NCBI GenBank assembly: GCA_024279425.1
Contig: JAJRRO010000092.1
Coordinates: forward strand, 168,195-232,194
Origin: Bacteroidota bacterium
GTDB lineage: Bacteria > Bacteroidota > Bacteroidia > Flavobacteriales > Flavobacteriaceae
Length of the DNA: 64,000 nucleotides
Direction of reading: 5' to 3'
Position 1 is the stretch's first letter. Every line of letters starts with the position of its first letter. Positions 27,204 to 37,051 of the stretch are shown piece by piece. A program made the position numbers and the translations under genes. The notes beneath the pieces were generated by a model. It saw nothing but the letters and a program-made list of their open reading frames with translations. It was not told where the DNA came from and made no database searches.

Positions 27204-28655
27204 TTATCTTTTTAAGGTGAAATGTCCTAAAATTTTCACATTGTTTTGTCCAATGGCCTTAAACCAATAATCGGAGGAGGGTAGGGGACCTCCCATGAAT
27301 TTACCGTCCCATCCTCTGGATGTTGGATCAACTTGCACGAGAAAGTTGCCGTATCGATCATAAATCTGAATGGTCTCAATGATTATCTCACCACTCTCCT
27401 TTGGAGGTATATATTGCCAAAAATCATTGATATTATCCCCGTTGGGCGTGAAAAACTTAGGAAAATCCTCTTCGGTCAAATCCCTTTCAGCAACGCCGTT
27501 GACTATACCACAGCCATTTTTATCGCGTACATATACCTTATGGGAACCCCTTTGAACATCAATGAAAATGTTGTCATCCTGATAAGGCCCGTCGATATCA
27601 TCAATGGCATATTCATAATTCCCAATTCCGTTTGTTTTCACCTCTATTTGTCGTATTCCCAATGGCTTGGTAACCTCGATAGAAGTTATAAATGCCCTAT
27701 TGGAGGCGACTACAAAAAAATAGTTAGACGCACTACATTCAATAATCTGGCCTGATTGTGAAATGTTATTGTACGCCACATAGCGGTATCGGCCCTTTTC
27801 AGATAAGGATACTTCGATAGCATTTGATATTAAGGTCTCTGAGTTGTCTTCGTTGATTTTAAACCATCTAAAACCATCTGCTGAATCTGGACTGGAAATT
27901 AGGTTGGGACCGCTATCCTCGCAAATACCTATTTGGTCGGGAAACATTATTTTGGGTTTAACCGCTACCAATCTGCCCAATGTATCATCAAAAAAGGGCT
28001 CGCAGGCATTTGTCGTATTGTCGGTACTGAAACTTTCCTCAACGCAGGGAGCGGAATCCCCATTTTCGTTATAAGGAACAATCCGAACATAAATCTGACT
28101 ATATATTGGGAGATCCTCAGGCGGATTATAGGATAACACATTACCAACGTCCATATCATCTACTATATCTGTCCCTCCAGCCATAGTCCCTATTGATAAC
28201 AGATACCCTGTAGCTGTGGGGGCGTAATTCCAACTAATTTCAGTAGTACTATCAACATTGGTTTCATTTGCAACTGGCATGTTTAAACTTGTGCAAGCTG
28301 GAGGCGTAGTCACATCGATGGTAGTGAAGGTCTGAGGTGGGCAAACAATTGCTGGGGCGCCATCTCTAATTAAGATGATGGAAACATAGATTTGTGTGTT
28401 CTCTGGCAAACCAACAGGAGGCGTATAAAAATCTATCGGGTTAGAAGTACGCCTATTCAAAATGTCTACGCCATTTGGAGTTGTTCCCAAGGAGATTACA
28501 AAAGTTGAAATTCCATCTACTTTTGGCCAAGTAAGTGTAGCCTCCACGGGTATATCTGTAGCCCCATTTGATGGATAGGTTAGTGTAGGACAGCTTTGTC
28601 CGTGGAAAAAGCATCCATAGATTAGAAATAAAAAAAATAACAGTTTTTTTTTCAT
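27204..28655 (-). CDS. T9SS-exported protein, type B sorting domain (third of three)
   Basis: A 483-residue protein with signal peptide (LLFFLFLIYGCFFHG). Two Ig/fibronectin-like repeats follow, each opening with a Cys-rich CPTLTYPSNGATDIPVEATL-like pattern (about 22-115 and 120-215), then a further beta domain. The last 90 residues form the gliding-motility-type CTD (FFTPNGDNINDFW, IYDRYGNFLVQVDP, PSSDYWFKA, GHFTLKR) that directs export through the type IX system. The function is probably adhesive or structural on the cell surface. It is paralogous to the two genes upstream. Confidence 0.87.
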   Translation of the reverse strand: MKKKLLFFLFLIYGCFFHGQSCPTLTYPSNGATDIPVEATLTWPKVDGISTFVISLGTTPNGVDILNRRTSNPIDFYTPPVGLPENTQIYVSIILIRDGAPAIVCPPQTFTTIDVTTPPACTSLNMPVANETNVDSTTEISWNYAPTATGYLLSIGTMAGGTDIVDDMDVGNVLSYNPPEDLPIYSQIYVRIVPYNENGDSAPCVEESFSTDNTTNACEPFFDDTLGRLVAVKPKIMFPDQIGICEDSGPNLISSPDSADGFRWFKINEDNSETLISNAIEVSLSEKGRYRYVAYNNISQSGQIIECSASNYFFVVASNRAFITSIEVTKPLGIRQIEVKTNGIGNYEYAIDDIDGPYQDDNIFIDVQRGSHKVYVRDKNGCGIVNGVAERDLTEEDFPKFFTPNGDNINDFWQYIPPKESGEIIIETIQIYDRYGNFLVQVDPTSRGWDGKFMGGPLPSSDYWFKAIGQNNVKILGHFTLKR

Positions 28656-28689
28656 TTTGCTAAAACTGTGCGTTGAACATTTTCGAAGG

Positions 28690-30114
28690 TTAGCGTTTTA
28701 GGCTAAAATGCCCCCTTATTTCTTTTTTATTAACAGAGATTGCCTGGAACCAATAATCCGAGGAAGGCTGGGGGCGACCTTTGAAATTTCCATCCCAACC
28801 CTGGGATTCAGGACTCAACTTTGCCAAAAGATTTCCATAGCGATCAAATATGTCGATAGTCTTTAAGGTAGTTCTTTGCTTTTCTTCAGAAATAATACAA
28901 TGCCAAAAATCATTTATCCCATCTCCATTGGGTGTAAAGAAAAGAGGAAATTCAATAGTGACCTCTTCTTCAGGTTCTTTGCAAAAAGAGGGGTCAATAG
29001 TCACGTTAAAGCTACTTTCATCCGAACAGTCGGCTTGAACGGCATAGATAAAAATCGTTTGGGTCCTGGTAATTTTGTCTCCCGATCTAAGTTGATTTCC
29101 GCTACCTCTGATACCGGTAAAGTAATTACTATACCTTTCAATAGGTGGCAACGTAAAACTTTCACATTCAATTACATCTTCTATTATACTCGCGGTGGGA
29201 GGAGAAAGCAGTGTTAATTTAAAAGATGTTTCTTTATAACAACCTTCAACATTTGTAACCCTGGCCCTTATAGTTCGCTGGTTGACCACGAACTGAGTGC
29301 CGGAAGAGAAATCTATCAGGTCACCGCCAGCATTATGATAGGTAACCATCAACCCTGTTTGATTGCCAATAAGTTGTGATTCGAGTTCTGGTAGATTAAT
29401 ATTGAACTCCTCAAAATGATCATCATCGCGGTCGCATTTGAAAAAATCGTTAACAGGGTAGGCTATGTGGTTACATTCCAAAACTGTAGTAAAGGATTCT
29501 TGCCTGCATGATAGGGCACTCCCTAATGAATTGAAAGGTGTGATAGTAATATTTAAGTTGCTATTGGCCGGTAGATTAATTTCTCCGGTGGTGTTGGTGT
29601 AAAAAACAACTTCATTTAGCACATTGTTATTGGAAGGTACTTCTCCTATACTTACCCTGTACCCCACTACTCCGGATGTTGCCTTCCAAATTAATGTTGT
29701 CGTTGAAGGGATATCTGCAGTTCCGTTTAATGGACTCACGAGCTCTGTGCAATTAGGAATGGTGTTGGCAAAAGCGGTTGTAAATTTCCTAGTTGGACAT
29801 GTCATGTCAAAGTTATTTTGGAAATCTATTGTGACTTTTACATAGATGACAGTATTCTCAGGTAGGCCTTGTGGTGGTGTATATGTTGTCGTGTTCCCAA
29901 CATTTACCCGGTCCACCAGGTCTCTTCCACCAGGTGTAGTCCCTACCAATAGAAAATACCCAAAGGCACCACTAACAGCATTCCATGAGATGCTCGTATC
30001 GACCGATATATTTATATCATTGTTTGCTGGGCTACTCATTAGAGGGCAAGTGTCTTGGGTATATGATAATAACCCACACATCAAAAACCCCACATATGTT
30101 ATTTTCTTAAGCAC
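28690..30114 (-). CDS. T9SS-exported protein, type B sorting domain (second of three)
   Basis: A 474-residue exported protein. The signal peptide is followed by two repeats like those of the next gene (CPLMSSPANNDINISVDTSI, CTELVSPLNGTADIPSTTTL) that share the phrase TPPQGLPENT. A middle region (about 215-375) resembles flavobacterial adhesin linkers (PVNDFFKCDRDDDHFEEFNI). The CTD is FFTPNGDGINDFWHC ... IDIFDRYGNLLAKLSP ... GHFSLKR. It lies 34 bases before the third paralogue and 31 after the first, so the three are likely cotranscribed. Confidence 0.87.
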   Translation of the reverse strand: MLKKITYVGFLMCGLLSYTQDTCPLMSSPANNDINISVDTSISWNAVSGAFGYFLLVGTTPGGRDLVDRVNVGNTTTYTPPQGLPENTVIYVKVTIDFQNNFDMTCPTRKFTTAFANTIPNCTELVSPLNGTADIPSTTTLIWKATSGVVGYRVSIGEVPSNNNVLNEVVFYTNTTGEINLPANSNLNITITPFNSLGSALSCRQESFTTVLECNHIAYPVNDFFKCDRDDDHFEEFNINLPELESQLIGNQTGLMVTYHNAGGDLIDFSSGTQFVVNQRTIRARVTNVEGCYKETSFKLTLLSPPTASIIEDVIECESFTLPPIERYSNYFTGIRGSGNQLRSGDKITRTQTIFIYAVQADCSDESSFNVTIDPSFCKEPEEEVTIEFPLFFTPNGDGINDFWHCIISEEKQRTTLKTIDIFDRYGNLLAKLSPESQGWDGNFKGRPQPSSDYWFQAISVNKKEIRGHFSLKR

Positions 30115-30145
30115 TTAGCAAAAAATCAAATTAATGGTAATCGAC

Positions 30146-32854
30146 TTATCTTTTTAATGCAAAATGGCCCTTGAAAACCCTTCCATCTTCCAAATTGGCC
30201 TTGAACCAATAATCAGAAGAAGGTAGAGATTTGCCATTGAGAATCCCGTCCCACCCTTTTGAGGTTGGTTCAATTTGAGCCAAAAAGGCTCCATATCGGT
30301 CAAATATGCTTACTGTGGAATTTGCCTGTATGTCTTTACTTAATCCAATTAAACTCCAATGATCATTTATGCCATCACCATTAGGGGTGAAAAATTTTGG
30401 ATACCCCATAACTGAGACAGATTGTTTTATCACTCCGCATCCTTTTTTATCTCTAATGTAAATGGTCACAATCCCTGGGGCCACACTTTCGAAAAAGGCA
30501 GAGTCCCTATAGTCGGTGCCATCAAGTGAATACTCATAATCCCCATCTCCCGATGCTTTGATCAATACGGTATTGTTGGAAGAGAAGTCACGTACCACTA
30601 CCTTGTCGATTACTGCACGATTCGATAGAACGACCTTAAATGTACTAATGTTGGTGCATACTACCGATTCCCCACTGTTATTATATACATAGCCAACTTC
30701 CAGACTATAGTCCCCAACATCTAAAATACTTACAATCTGGCTATTGGAAATGGATTGTGGAGTTGTGCCATCATTTTTTGTCCAATGGTATGAATCAAAA
30801 CCTTCAGGACCATTGATTGTTAGTTGAGGATTGTCCGAGCAGATTTCAAAAACATCACTTAGTTCAATTATGGGCGTCGGGTTGACAATAAGTTCAATTT
30901 TCAGTACATCCTGACATTCATTGGAGTTCTCAAATCTGGCATAAACTGTTTTTGATTCCGAAATAAAACTATCCAATAAAGGATTTTCCTCCACGGCTAC
31001 ATCATTTAATGAACCGTAAAATTCAACAGTACTATTGGGGTAGTTCATTTGTGCAATGCCCTTTAGATCAAAGGTTGCGGATAGAATCATATCATTCGGA
31101 TTTTCATCACAGGCGTACAAAATGTTCTGATTGTTGTTGGCTAAAGTAACAGCGTTGACCTGTAGCTCCAACTCCCCATAATTTTCACAACCACCTTTAT
31201 TGATTTCCTTGAAAAACAAAGTCTGATTAAAGGGTTGAACATTTCTGTACAATACATCACCCTCAATGGGGTTGTCATTATCCATATCCACTGTACTTTC
31301 ATAGAACAAATATTCGTTTTCCGAATTTCCTTTTGCTTGTTGCAGATTGAAACCGGTAATGCCATCCTGGGTATCATCAATATCTATGTCGCATTGCACC
31401 AACGACAAATTGTGGCGTATAGGAATGTCCAGAACCTCAATTAAAGATTCTGCCAAGATTTTACATTCTGTTGAATCTGGAGGTACAATTTCGAGGGTAT
31501 ACCGTCCAGAATCTATGTGTTCTGCATTTGTAATATGAAAAAGATGATTATCTGTGTTGGCAACGGGGTTCCCATCTTTTTCCCAATTATAAATTGCGCC
31601 AACTATCTCTTCAGCTTCAAGTGTAAAGGATTCACCTTCGCATATTGTTGTTGATCCACTAGATGTACCATTTGCATTAAAAATCAAATCCGTTTTATTA
31701 AAAAACGATTGAATGAAAGGGGGTAATCCTTGGGTGCTGTTATTGCCCAAGGCTATTGCATTGTGTTGATAATTGGTAGCTTGCCCTTTTTGATTGGGAT
31801 TATTAATAACCCCTAAAAATGGCGTTCCCGTACTATAGTTGAGGGAAATGGTGCGATATATTTTTCCGTTGGCCCCCAATTGAAGGGCACCTCTATAGAT
31901 TTTACTATAATCTATTTCCACCTGGGAAGCGATTATATCAAGTGCCTCTAAATCAAATTGGATCAAAGATGATGAATGTTTTAGTTCACCTTCGACAATA
32001 TTTGAGGAATGTGTATAAAGAAAGCGGTTATTTGGCGAAAATTCCACCCCATAAGGCTCATTGTTTGCTCCGTTTATGTCCAAATGCTGTACATTGGAAA
32101 CTACACCGGTCATTGGGTCAAAATCAAATATTTGAAGACCAAAGCGCATGTTCGCACTGGCCATTTTTTTGCTATCGTTCGAAAATTTTAAATAACCTCG
32201 AGGATCATCAATGCCAAGGTTTGGAAATGTACTTTTAACGGCATTGGTAGATACTCCTGAAGCGCTGACCTCAAAAGCGTGATAGGTGTTAAAGCTTCCA
32301 CTCCCCGATTGGGAGCTAAAGGAGACTACCCAAATTGTTTTATCAGAGCAATCCTTGATTACAGCGGCAATTTTTTCGGAACAGTCATTGAGCAAATTAA
32401 TGTTCTTTTGGGTAATTGCACCATTTCCATTATTCAATCTAATATCGATTATAGAATAATTCAATCCAAAATCGGGGTCATCTTCTGACGTCGAAGTATC
32501 TACAGTAAATACATAATATATGTTAGGATCCAAAGGTTTGGGTACAATAAGGGCGGATTGAGTACTGGACGGATCACCATGTAATCCAGAGCCATTTTGC
32601 ATAATGTTATGGTTACGATCATATACAACAATCCCATCAGTATAAAAAAGTAAATCCCCTAAGGCGTCTGAAATAGTCGTACAGCCCTCAAATGTATCAA
32701 GTCTGCCATCGGTTAGTGCCGTAACAGTTCCATTATTATTGAAACGAATACCCGCATTATTACCAAAATACCAATTGGAAGTCTCACCTTGGCCAAATAA
32801 CAGGGCAGGCAAAATGATGCTAAAAGCTAGCAGCAAGGTGATTTTCTTAGTCAT
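30146..32854 (-). CDS. Large T9SS-exported propeller/Ig protein, type B sorting domain (first of three)
   Basis: A 902-residue exported protein. The N-terminal 400 residues resemble flavobacterial propeller proteins that open with NWYFGNNAGIRFNNNGTVTA and continue with EFSPNNRFLYTHSSN. Ig or PKD-like domains follow (CEGESFTLEAEEIVGAIYNW, ICSDNPQLTINGPEGFDSYHW). The C-terminal CTD is FFTPNGDGINDHWSL ... SIFDRYGAFLAQIEP ... GHFALKR. It is first of three tandem cargo genes, 26 bases downstream of the ABC permease gene. Confidence 0.87.
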   Translation of the reverse strand: MTKKITLLLAFSIILPALLFGQGETSNWYFGNNAGIRFNNNGTVTALTDGRLDTFEGCTTISDALGDLLFYTDGIVVYDRNHNIMQNGSGLHGDPSSTQSALIVPKPLDPNIYYVFTVDTSTSEDDPDFGLNYSIIDIRLNNGNGAITQKNINLLNDCSEKIAAVIKDCSDKTIWVVSFSSQSGSGSFNTYHAFEVSASGVSTNAVKSTFPNLGIDDPRGYLKFSNDSKKMASANMRFGLQIFDFDPMTGVVSNVQHLDINGANNEPYGVEFSPNNRFLYTHSSNIVEGELKHSSSLIQFDLEALDIIASQVEIDYSKIYRGALQLGANGKIYRTISLNYSTGTPFLGVINNPNQKGQATNYQHNAIALGNNSTQGLPPFIQSFFNKTDLIFNANGTSSGSTTICEGESFTLEAEEIVGAIYNWEKDGNPVANTDNHLFHITNAEHIDSGRYTLEIVPPDSTECKILAESLIEVLDIPIRHNLSLVQCDIDIDDTQDGITGFNLQQAKGNSENEYLFYESTVDMDNDNPIEGDVLYRNVQPFNQTLFFKEINKGGCENYGELELQVNAVTLANNNQNILYACDENPNDMILSATFDLKGIAQMNYPNSTVEFYGSLNDVAVEENPLLDSFISESKTVYARFENSNECQDVLKIELIVNPTPIIELSDVFEICSDNPQLTINGPEGFDSYHWTKNDGTTPQSISNSQIVSILDVGDYSLEVGYVYNNSGESVVCTNISTFKVVLSNRAVIDKVVVRDFSSNNTVLIKASGDGDYEYSLDGTDYRDSAFFESVAPGIVTIYIRDKKGCGVIKQSVSVMGYPKFFTPNGDGINDHWSLIGLSKDIQANSTVSIFDRYGAFLAQIEPTSKGWDGILNGKSLPSSDYWFKANLEDGRVFKGHFALKR

Positions 32855-32880
32855 AGTGTTCGCGTAAACACTACAATATA

Positions 32881-33714
32881 CTACAAATCCCTCTTTTTCA
32901 GTAAACTATAGGATGAATAGATGAAAATAAAGGTCCATGCCACTACAATCAAAACTTCATACCAATGGACCCCATAATCCATTTCAAATGTCTCTCCTAT
33001 TTGGTTAGCAACCGATTGAACGGCATTCAGTCTGGAAAAGGGTTCATCTATTAATTTCCACATGGCATTGAGAGGAAAAAAGCCCATTACTGCATCGGTG
33101 GTGTCACCATCAAAGAGTTTCCAACGGATCATACCGCGTACAAAACCTTCGAAGGCAAACCACAATATTAAAAAACCTAGAGCAAATGCAGAGCGCTTGA
33201 CCAATATTCCCAAAAACAAACAGAAGGAGAAAAATCCCATTAATTTTACAAAGAAGCCTAATAGGAACTCAAGATCAGAAAAAATGATAGAGAGTTCGTT
33301 ATAATCGGAATAGATCAGGCCTAAAATCATCGAGACCACAAAAACAAAAATAGTAGAAATCAGAGAAAATGAAGTGACCGTTAAAAACTTTGAAAGAATA
33401 AACTCCTTTTTAGATAAACCATCGATCAAGTTTTGTTTAATGGTTTTGTTACTATATTCATTGGCCATCATGGAGACTATGACAATGGCCAAAAACAATT
33501 TAAAAAAGGCCGTAATAAAAGTATTGAAATGCCAGATATATGGAAAATTGAATATGCCCTGTTCCGCCAAATGAAATTTTATAGGGCCAATGTCAAATTT
33601 AATGGCTGCGACAAGTGCAATTGATGTCAGCAATACAAAGTAGGAAATAATCAATATTTTGCTAGCTCTATTGTTCCAAAGCTTAATGAATTCTATCTGC
33701 AATAGTCGTAACAT
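32881..33714 (-). CDS. ABC-2 type permease
   Basis: A 277-residue membrane protein with about six helices (for example ILIISYFVLLTSIALVAAI, AFFKLFLAIVIVSMMANEY, ILIVVAWTFIFIYSSYSLL). The layout matches ABC-2 permeases of the GldF/NosY class, which work with a soluble ATPase, and the large loop sits after helix 1. It starts 15 bases after the ATPase stop; the two form an exporter or membrane-remodelling pair. The substrate is unknown. The T9SS cargo genes continue on the same strand 26 bases further. Confidence 0.87.
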   Translation of the reverse strand: MLRLLQIEFIKLWNNRASKILIISYFVLLTSIALVAAIKFDIGPIKFHLAEQGIFNFPYIWHFNTFITAFFKLFLAIVIVSMMANEYSNKTIKQNLIDGLSKKEFILSKFLTVTSFSLISTIFVFVVSMILGLIYSDYNELSIIFSDLEFLLGFFVKLMGFFSFCLFLGILVKRSAFALGFLILWFAFEGFVRGMIRWKLFDGDTTDAVMGFFPLNAMWKLIDEPFSRLNAVQSVANQIGETFEMDYGVHWYEVLIVVAWTFIFIYSSYSLLKKRDL

Positions 33715-33729
33715 ACTGTATTTTTAGGT

Positions 33730-34632
33730 TTAGTTAGCTTCATTATTGGTTAATGCCAAGAACTGTTCTTCAAGACTTTCTTTTCTTTTTACCAAATGAG
33801 AAAGTACTATGCCTTGATCCATTAAACTCCTGTTCAAAACTTCGGAATTCAATTCTTCCTTAAGGAAAGCGGTAATCAATCCGTTTTCACTTTTTATTTT
33901 ACTAAAGCTTGTGTTATCCTCCAAAAAGACCATCAACCTATCGTTGTCTCCCGATTTTAATTCAAAAAATCCATGGCCGGACATCATATCCTCAACACGT
34001 CCCGAGTATAATTTCTTGCCTTTTCTGAGTATGACTACATGACTGCATACCTTTTCGACTTCATCCAAAAGGTGTGATGCCAAGAGTATGGTTGTTCCCT
34101 GTGAAGCCACATTTTTAATAATTTCCCTTATTTGATGGATTCCCTGCGGATCAAGCCCATTCGTGGGTTCATCAAGAATTAGAATCTCAGGGTCATTAAG
34201 CAGTGCTGAAGCAATGGCTAGTCGCTGTTTCATGCCCAAAGAGTAGGTGCTGAACTTGCTGTTTTTCCTTTCCAATAGGCCAACTAGTTCCAATTTTTCC
34301 TCAATTTTATCGTCGGATACCTCCTTGATTTTACAAACCAGTTTTAAATTCTGGATTGCCGTCATATATGGATAAAAATTTGGTCGCTCTATTATGGCCC
34401 CTACTTTTTTAAGGGCTTCATGGGTCGAGGTTGCACCATCAAACCATGCGAATTCTCCATGGGTACGGTTAACAACGTTGAGCACCACTCCCAATGTAGT
34501 TGATTTGCCGCTGCCATTAGGTCCTAGAATGCCATAAACATTTCCTTTTTCAATCGTAAAGGAAAGGTCATCGACTGCTGTGAGGTAACCAAATTTTTTG
34601 GTGAGGTTACTTACCGTAAGTATCTTTTCCAA
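33730..34632 (-). CDS. ABC transporter ATP-binding protein
   Basis: A 300-residue ATPase. Walker A is GPNGSGKST (about 37-45), the signature YSLGMKQRLAIASAL, Walker B EILILDEPTNGLDPQG, and the switch His is in LLASHLLDEVEKV. The C-terminal 80 residues are the extra domain typical of ABC-2-associated ATPases (CcmA/NatA type). It pairs with the permease just downstream. It is divergent from the kinase-fold gene at 34724. Confidence 0.92.
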   Translation of the reverse strand: MEKILTVSNLTKKFGYLTAVDDLSFTIEKGNVYGILGPNGSGKSTTLGVVLNVVNRTHGEFAWFDGATSTHEALKKVGAIIERPNFYPYMTAIQNLKLVCKIKEVSDDKIEEKLELVGLLERKNSKFSTYSLGMKQRLAIASALLNDPEILILDEPTNGLDPQGIHQIREIIKNVASQGTTILLASHLLDEVEKVCSHVVILRKGKKLYSGRVEDMMSGHGFFELKSGDNDRLMVFLEDNTSFSKIKSENGLITAFLKEELNSEVLNRSLMDQGIVLSHLVKRKESLEEQFLALTNNEAN

Positions 34633-34723
34633 AATAGGAGATGTTTTTAGAAGGTTTATAGTTACTTGACGAAGAAACCCTAAATTTGTTACAGCTTCAT
34701 CCTTTTAAAAATAAGATAGCGCT

Positions 34724-35806
34724 ATGTCGGAAGAAAAATTAATGTCTAAGAAGAAACCTACTTATCCAATTTCCGATGAATTGGATGCTTATTTGGAACA
34801 GTATAGCCGTAAAATAGAGTTACCCATATTTTATGACGATTTATTACGGTTTACAGGATCGGTTGTCGTTTATGACTCCTATGAGGAAGACACCTTATGG
34901 ATAAGGGTTTATTACAGTGAATTTGACCGAGAGGAAATAGATTCGAGTCTTAAAAGAGTGTATTCCATTTTGCATTCGGATGGTAGTGACCATATAGATC
35001 AATATTTGAATGTTGATGCCGTTGATTATTGCACTTTTGGAAATTCAAAGCCTTTTCGAATTAAGGTAAGGAATATACTCAATGACAATTTCACCTACTT
35101 TTATGTAAAAAAAGGCGATGCTTCTAGAGTATATGGACTTGAATTGGAGCATATGTTGTCACCTTATAACCTCAATTTCTTAGTCTATAAAGATACGCTG
35201 ATAGAAGAGCATATAGCTGGTATTCCCGGAGATGTGTTCATCAAAGAAATGTTGCCAAACTGCACTGAATCTGAAAAATCACAATTGGCCAAGGAATTCG
35301 TAAAGTTCAACGAGCGTAGTATGATTCGTTTATTGGGAGATATGAGGTCCTATAATTATGTAATCGTGCCAACTCATGATTTTGACCAAGTGGTTTACAA
35401 AATTAGGGCCATAGATTTTGATCAGCAATGTTTTGAAGGGAAATTAAAAGTATATCGCCCACAGTTTTTCAAGGAAAACTATTTAATGGTCGAACTGGTG
35501 CGAAACAAGTTAATGAAATATTCGGTTGATCAGTATAAGCTTGAAGAGAGATCCATTATTGCCAAACGAATACTTAGTTCTGGTGATCGTATAAAACTGC
35601 TTGGGGAAATCTGCAAAAAAGATTCCATTTCAATTGATAGTAATATCGATATGTTGAAATCGCAGATATTTGAGCTTACCAAGGACACCAAATTCAAAAA
35701 ATGTAAAACTATGGGTGAAATATTGGATTTGGCTCTGGATTTTGTAAAACGTAATTATCAAGGAGTGAGTATGAAACAGATTATTGAAAACAGAATCAAA
35801 ATTTGA
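34724..35806 (+). CDS. Uncharacterised protein with kinase-like fold signature
   Basis: A 360-residue cytosolic protein, not matched to any named family I know. The middle part reads like a degenerate protein/aminoglycoside kinase: Lys129-130 in TYFYVKKGDASR (beta-3 Lys), Glu140 or 142 in GLELEHML (helix C), Asp206 and Asn211 in LLGDMRSYNYV (D-x4-N catalytic loop), and Asp231/Asp233 in RAIDFDQQ (DFG-like metal site). No Gly-rich loop is obvious. The N-terminal 110 residues are a separate alpha/beta region. It could be a HipA, APH or FAM20-type fold. The gene is monocistronic, divergent from the ABC ATPase gene and convergent with the NdpA-like gene. Confidence 0.6.
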   Translation: MSEEKLMSKKKPTYPISDELDAYLEQYSRKIELPIFYDDLLRFTGSVVVYDSYEEDTLWIRVYYSEFDREEIDSSLKRVYSILHSDGSDHIDQYLNVDAVDYCTFGNSKPFRIKVRNILNDNFTYFYVKKGDASRVYGLELEHMLSPYNLNFLVYKDTLIEEHIAGIPGDVFIKEMLPNCTESEKSQLAKEFVKFNERSMIRLLGDMRSYNYVIVPTHDFDQVVYKIRAIDFDQQCFEGKLKVYRPQFFKENYLMVELVRNKLMKYSVDQYKLEERSIIAKRILSSGDRIKLLGEICKKDSISIDSNIDMLKSQIFELTKDTKFKKCKTMGEILDLALDFVKRNYQGVSMKQIIENRIKI

Positions 35807-35859
35807 ACCTCAATAAAGTCAGTAGTCAGAAGCTGGATTAGGTCTGAAATTGTTTTTTT

Positions 35860-35894
35860 CTCAAAACTCAAAACTCAAAACTCAAAACTCAAAA
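35860..35894. repeat. Heptanucleotide tandem repeat (CTCAAAA x5)
   Basis: Five exact copies of CTCAAAA in the 100 bases between two convergent stop codons. The unit length of 7 and perfect identity suggest recent slippage. It is non-coding here. Confidence 0.9.
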
Positions 35895-35906
35895 CACATA
35901 CTTGCC

Positions 35907-36965
35907 TTAACTTTTTTGCTCTTTATTAAAATATACCAGATAGTAGTACATCTGCTTTTCTTCATCCCATCCTTTTTCCATAAATTTTTCAGCAGATTCC
36001 GGGTTTATAAAACCCATCTTAATCTGAATGTTAGTGTCTAAATTAATTACGTTTTTTATTTTTTTTCTAGCCTCTGAAACGGCCTTGTTGGCAATATCAA
36101 AATTAGATACATCCTCGATACTATATTTTGGTCCTTTTTCGACTTTATAGTGTTTGAATTCAGGAATCAATTCAGGGTTTTCCATCACCTCATTCAAAAA
36201 ACTACTTTCTTCAAAGGCATCGTTCTTTGCAAAATGATTTACAGCTTTGTTCATAAACAAAACTTCCTGCTGCTTATCCTCAGCTGGTAGTACCACATCT
36301 TTTGCGAAGTTCTGGCAAAATTTGAGATAATTTTTGGTATAGAAATTTTCATCAGTCAGGACATCGACTCCAAGAAAATTTTCCAACCAGTATTTGGCAT
36401 CGTAACGGTTACTATCTACCGAAAGTACTTTATAGCCTTCTTCTTTGTTAACATTGAAAATTAAACAACCCTTATCCAATTTGTTGATATTTATTCCCTG
36501 CTGGATTACGATATCCAAATTGTTTCCTTTTTCTTCAAATTGAAGGAAATCATGTTTTAATTCACTCTTGAAGATTCCAACTGCATCAACTTTTTGATTG
36601 TCCAATAGTAATCCACTTAAAAAAGCCACGTAGACTTCTCCGCTTTTAATATGAGGGTGATTGGATTGTTCAAATAGATGGGTCGCAATTTTTTTTGAAT
36701 TCTCATGAATGCAATCTGGATCGTCGAAAATTTCATTGACTATTTTATATATCTCATTAAATTCAACATCCACCTCATTGCTAAGTTTAAAATAATTTTC
36801 TTCCTTCTCGCGAAAAGGCCGAAAAAAATATTCTTTTAAAAGTCCAGTGGTTTCATCGTTTAGACGAAAGGGTTCTGATGATAAAAAGATTCCTTCATTT
36901 TTGTTTTTATTGCCGACACGATGCAGTGATATGCTTTCGATTTGGGTGGGGAATAGGTTGATCAT
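35907..36965 (-). CDS. Nucleoid-associated protein, NdpA/YejK family
   Basis: A 352-residue protein matching the 37-kDa nucleoid-associated family (NdpA). Landmarks are SLHRVGNKNKNEGIFLSSEPF near the N-terminus, HIKSGEVYVAFLSGLL in the core, and SVDSNRYDAKYWLENFLGVD. NdpA proteins bind nucleoid DNA, and in Bacteroidota some occur beside defence or phage genes; none is adjacent here. It lies upstream of nothing on its strand except the repeat and is 86 bases after the pRiA4b-like gene's neighbourhood. Confidence 0.82.
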   Translation of the reverse strand: MINLFPTQIESISLHRVGNKNKNEGIFLSSEPFRLNDETTGLLKEYFFRPFREKEENYFKLSNEVDVEFNEIYKIVNEIFDDPDCIHENSKKIATHLFEQSNHPHIKSGEVYVAFLSGLLLDNQKVDAVGIFKSELKHDFLQFEEKGNNLDIVIQQGININKLDKGCLIFNVNKEEGYKVLSVDSNRYDAKYWLENFLGVDVLTDENFYTKNYLKFCQNFAKDVVLPAEDKQQEVLFMNKAVNHFAKNDAFEESSFLNEVMENPELIPEFKHYKVEKGPKYSIEDVSNFDIANKAVSEARKKIKNVINLDTNIQIKMGFINPESAEKFMEKGWDEEKQMYYYLVYFNKEQKS

Positions 36966-37051
36966 TGAGAGTGTTATAGGTTAAGTGTTTATCGTCTATG
37001 GTACGTTCAATTTTTTGGTTTCGCTTATGTGGAAAATGAATTAATTATATA

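Noticed and set aside
35860..35894. CRISPR-like repeats
   Set aside because: Contiguous 7-base units without spacers are a simple tandem repeat.
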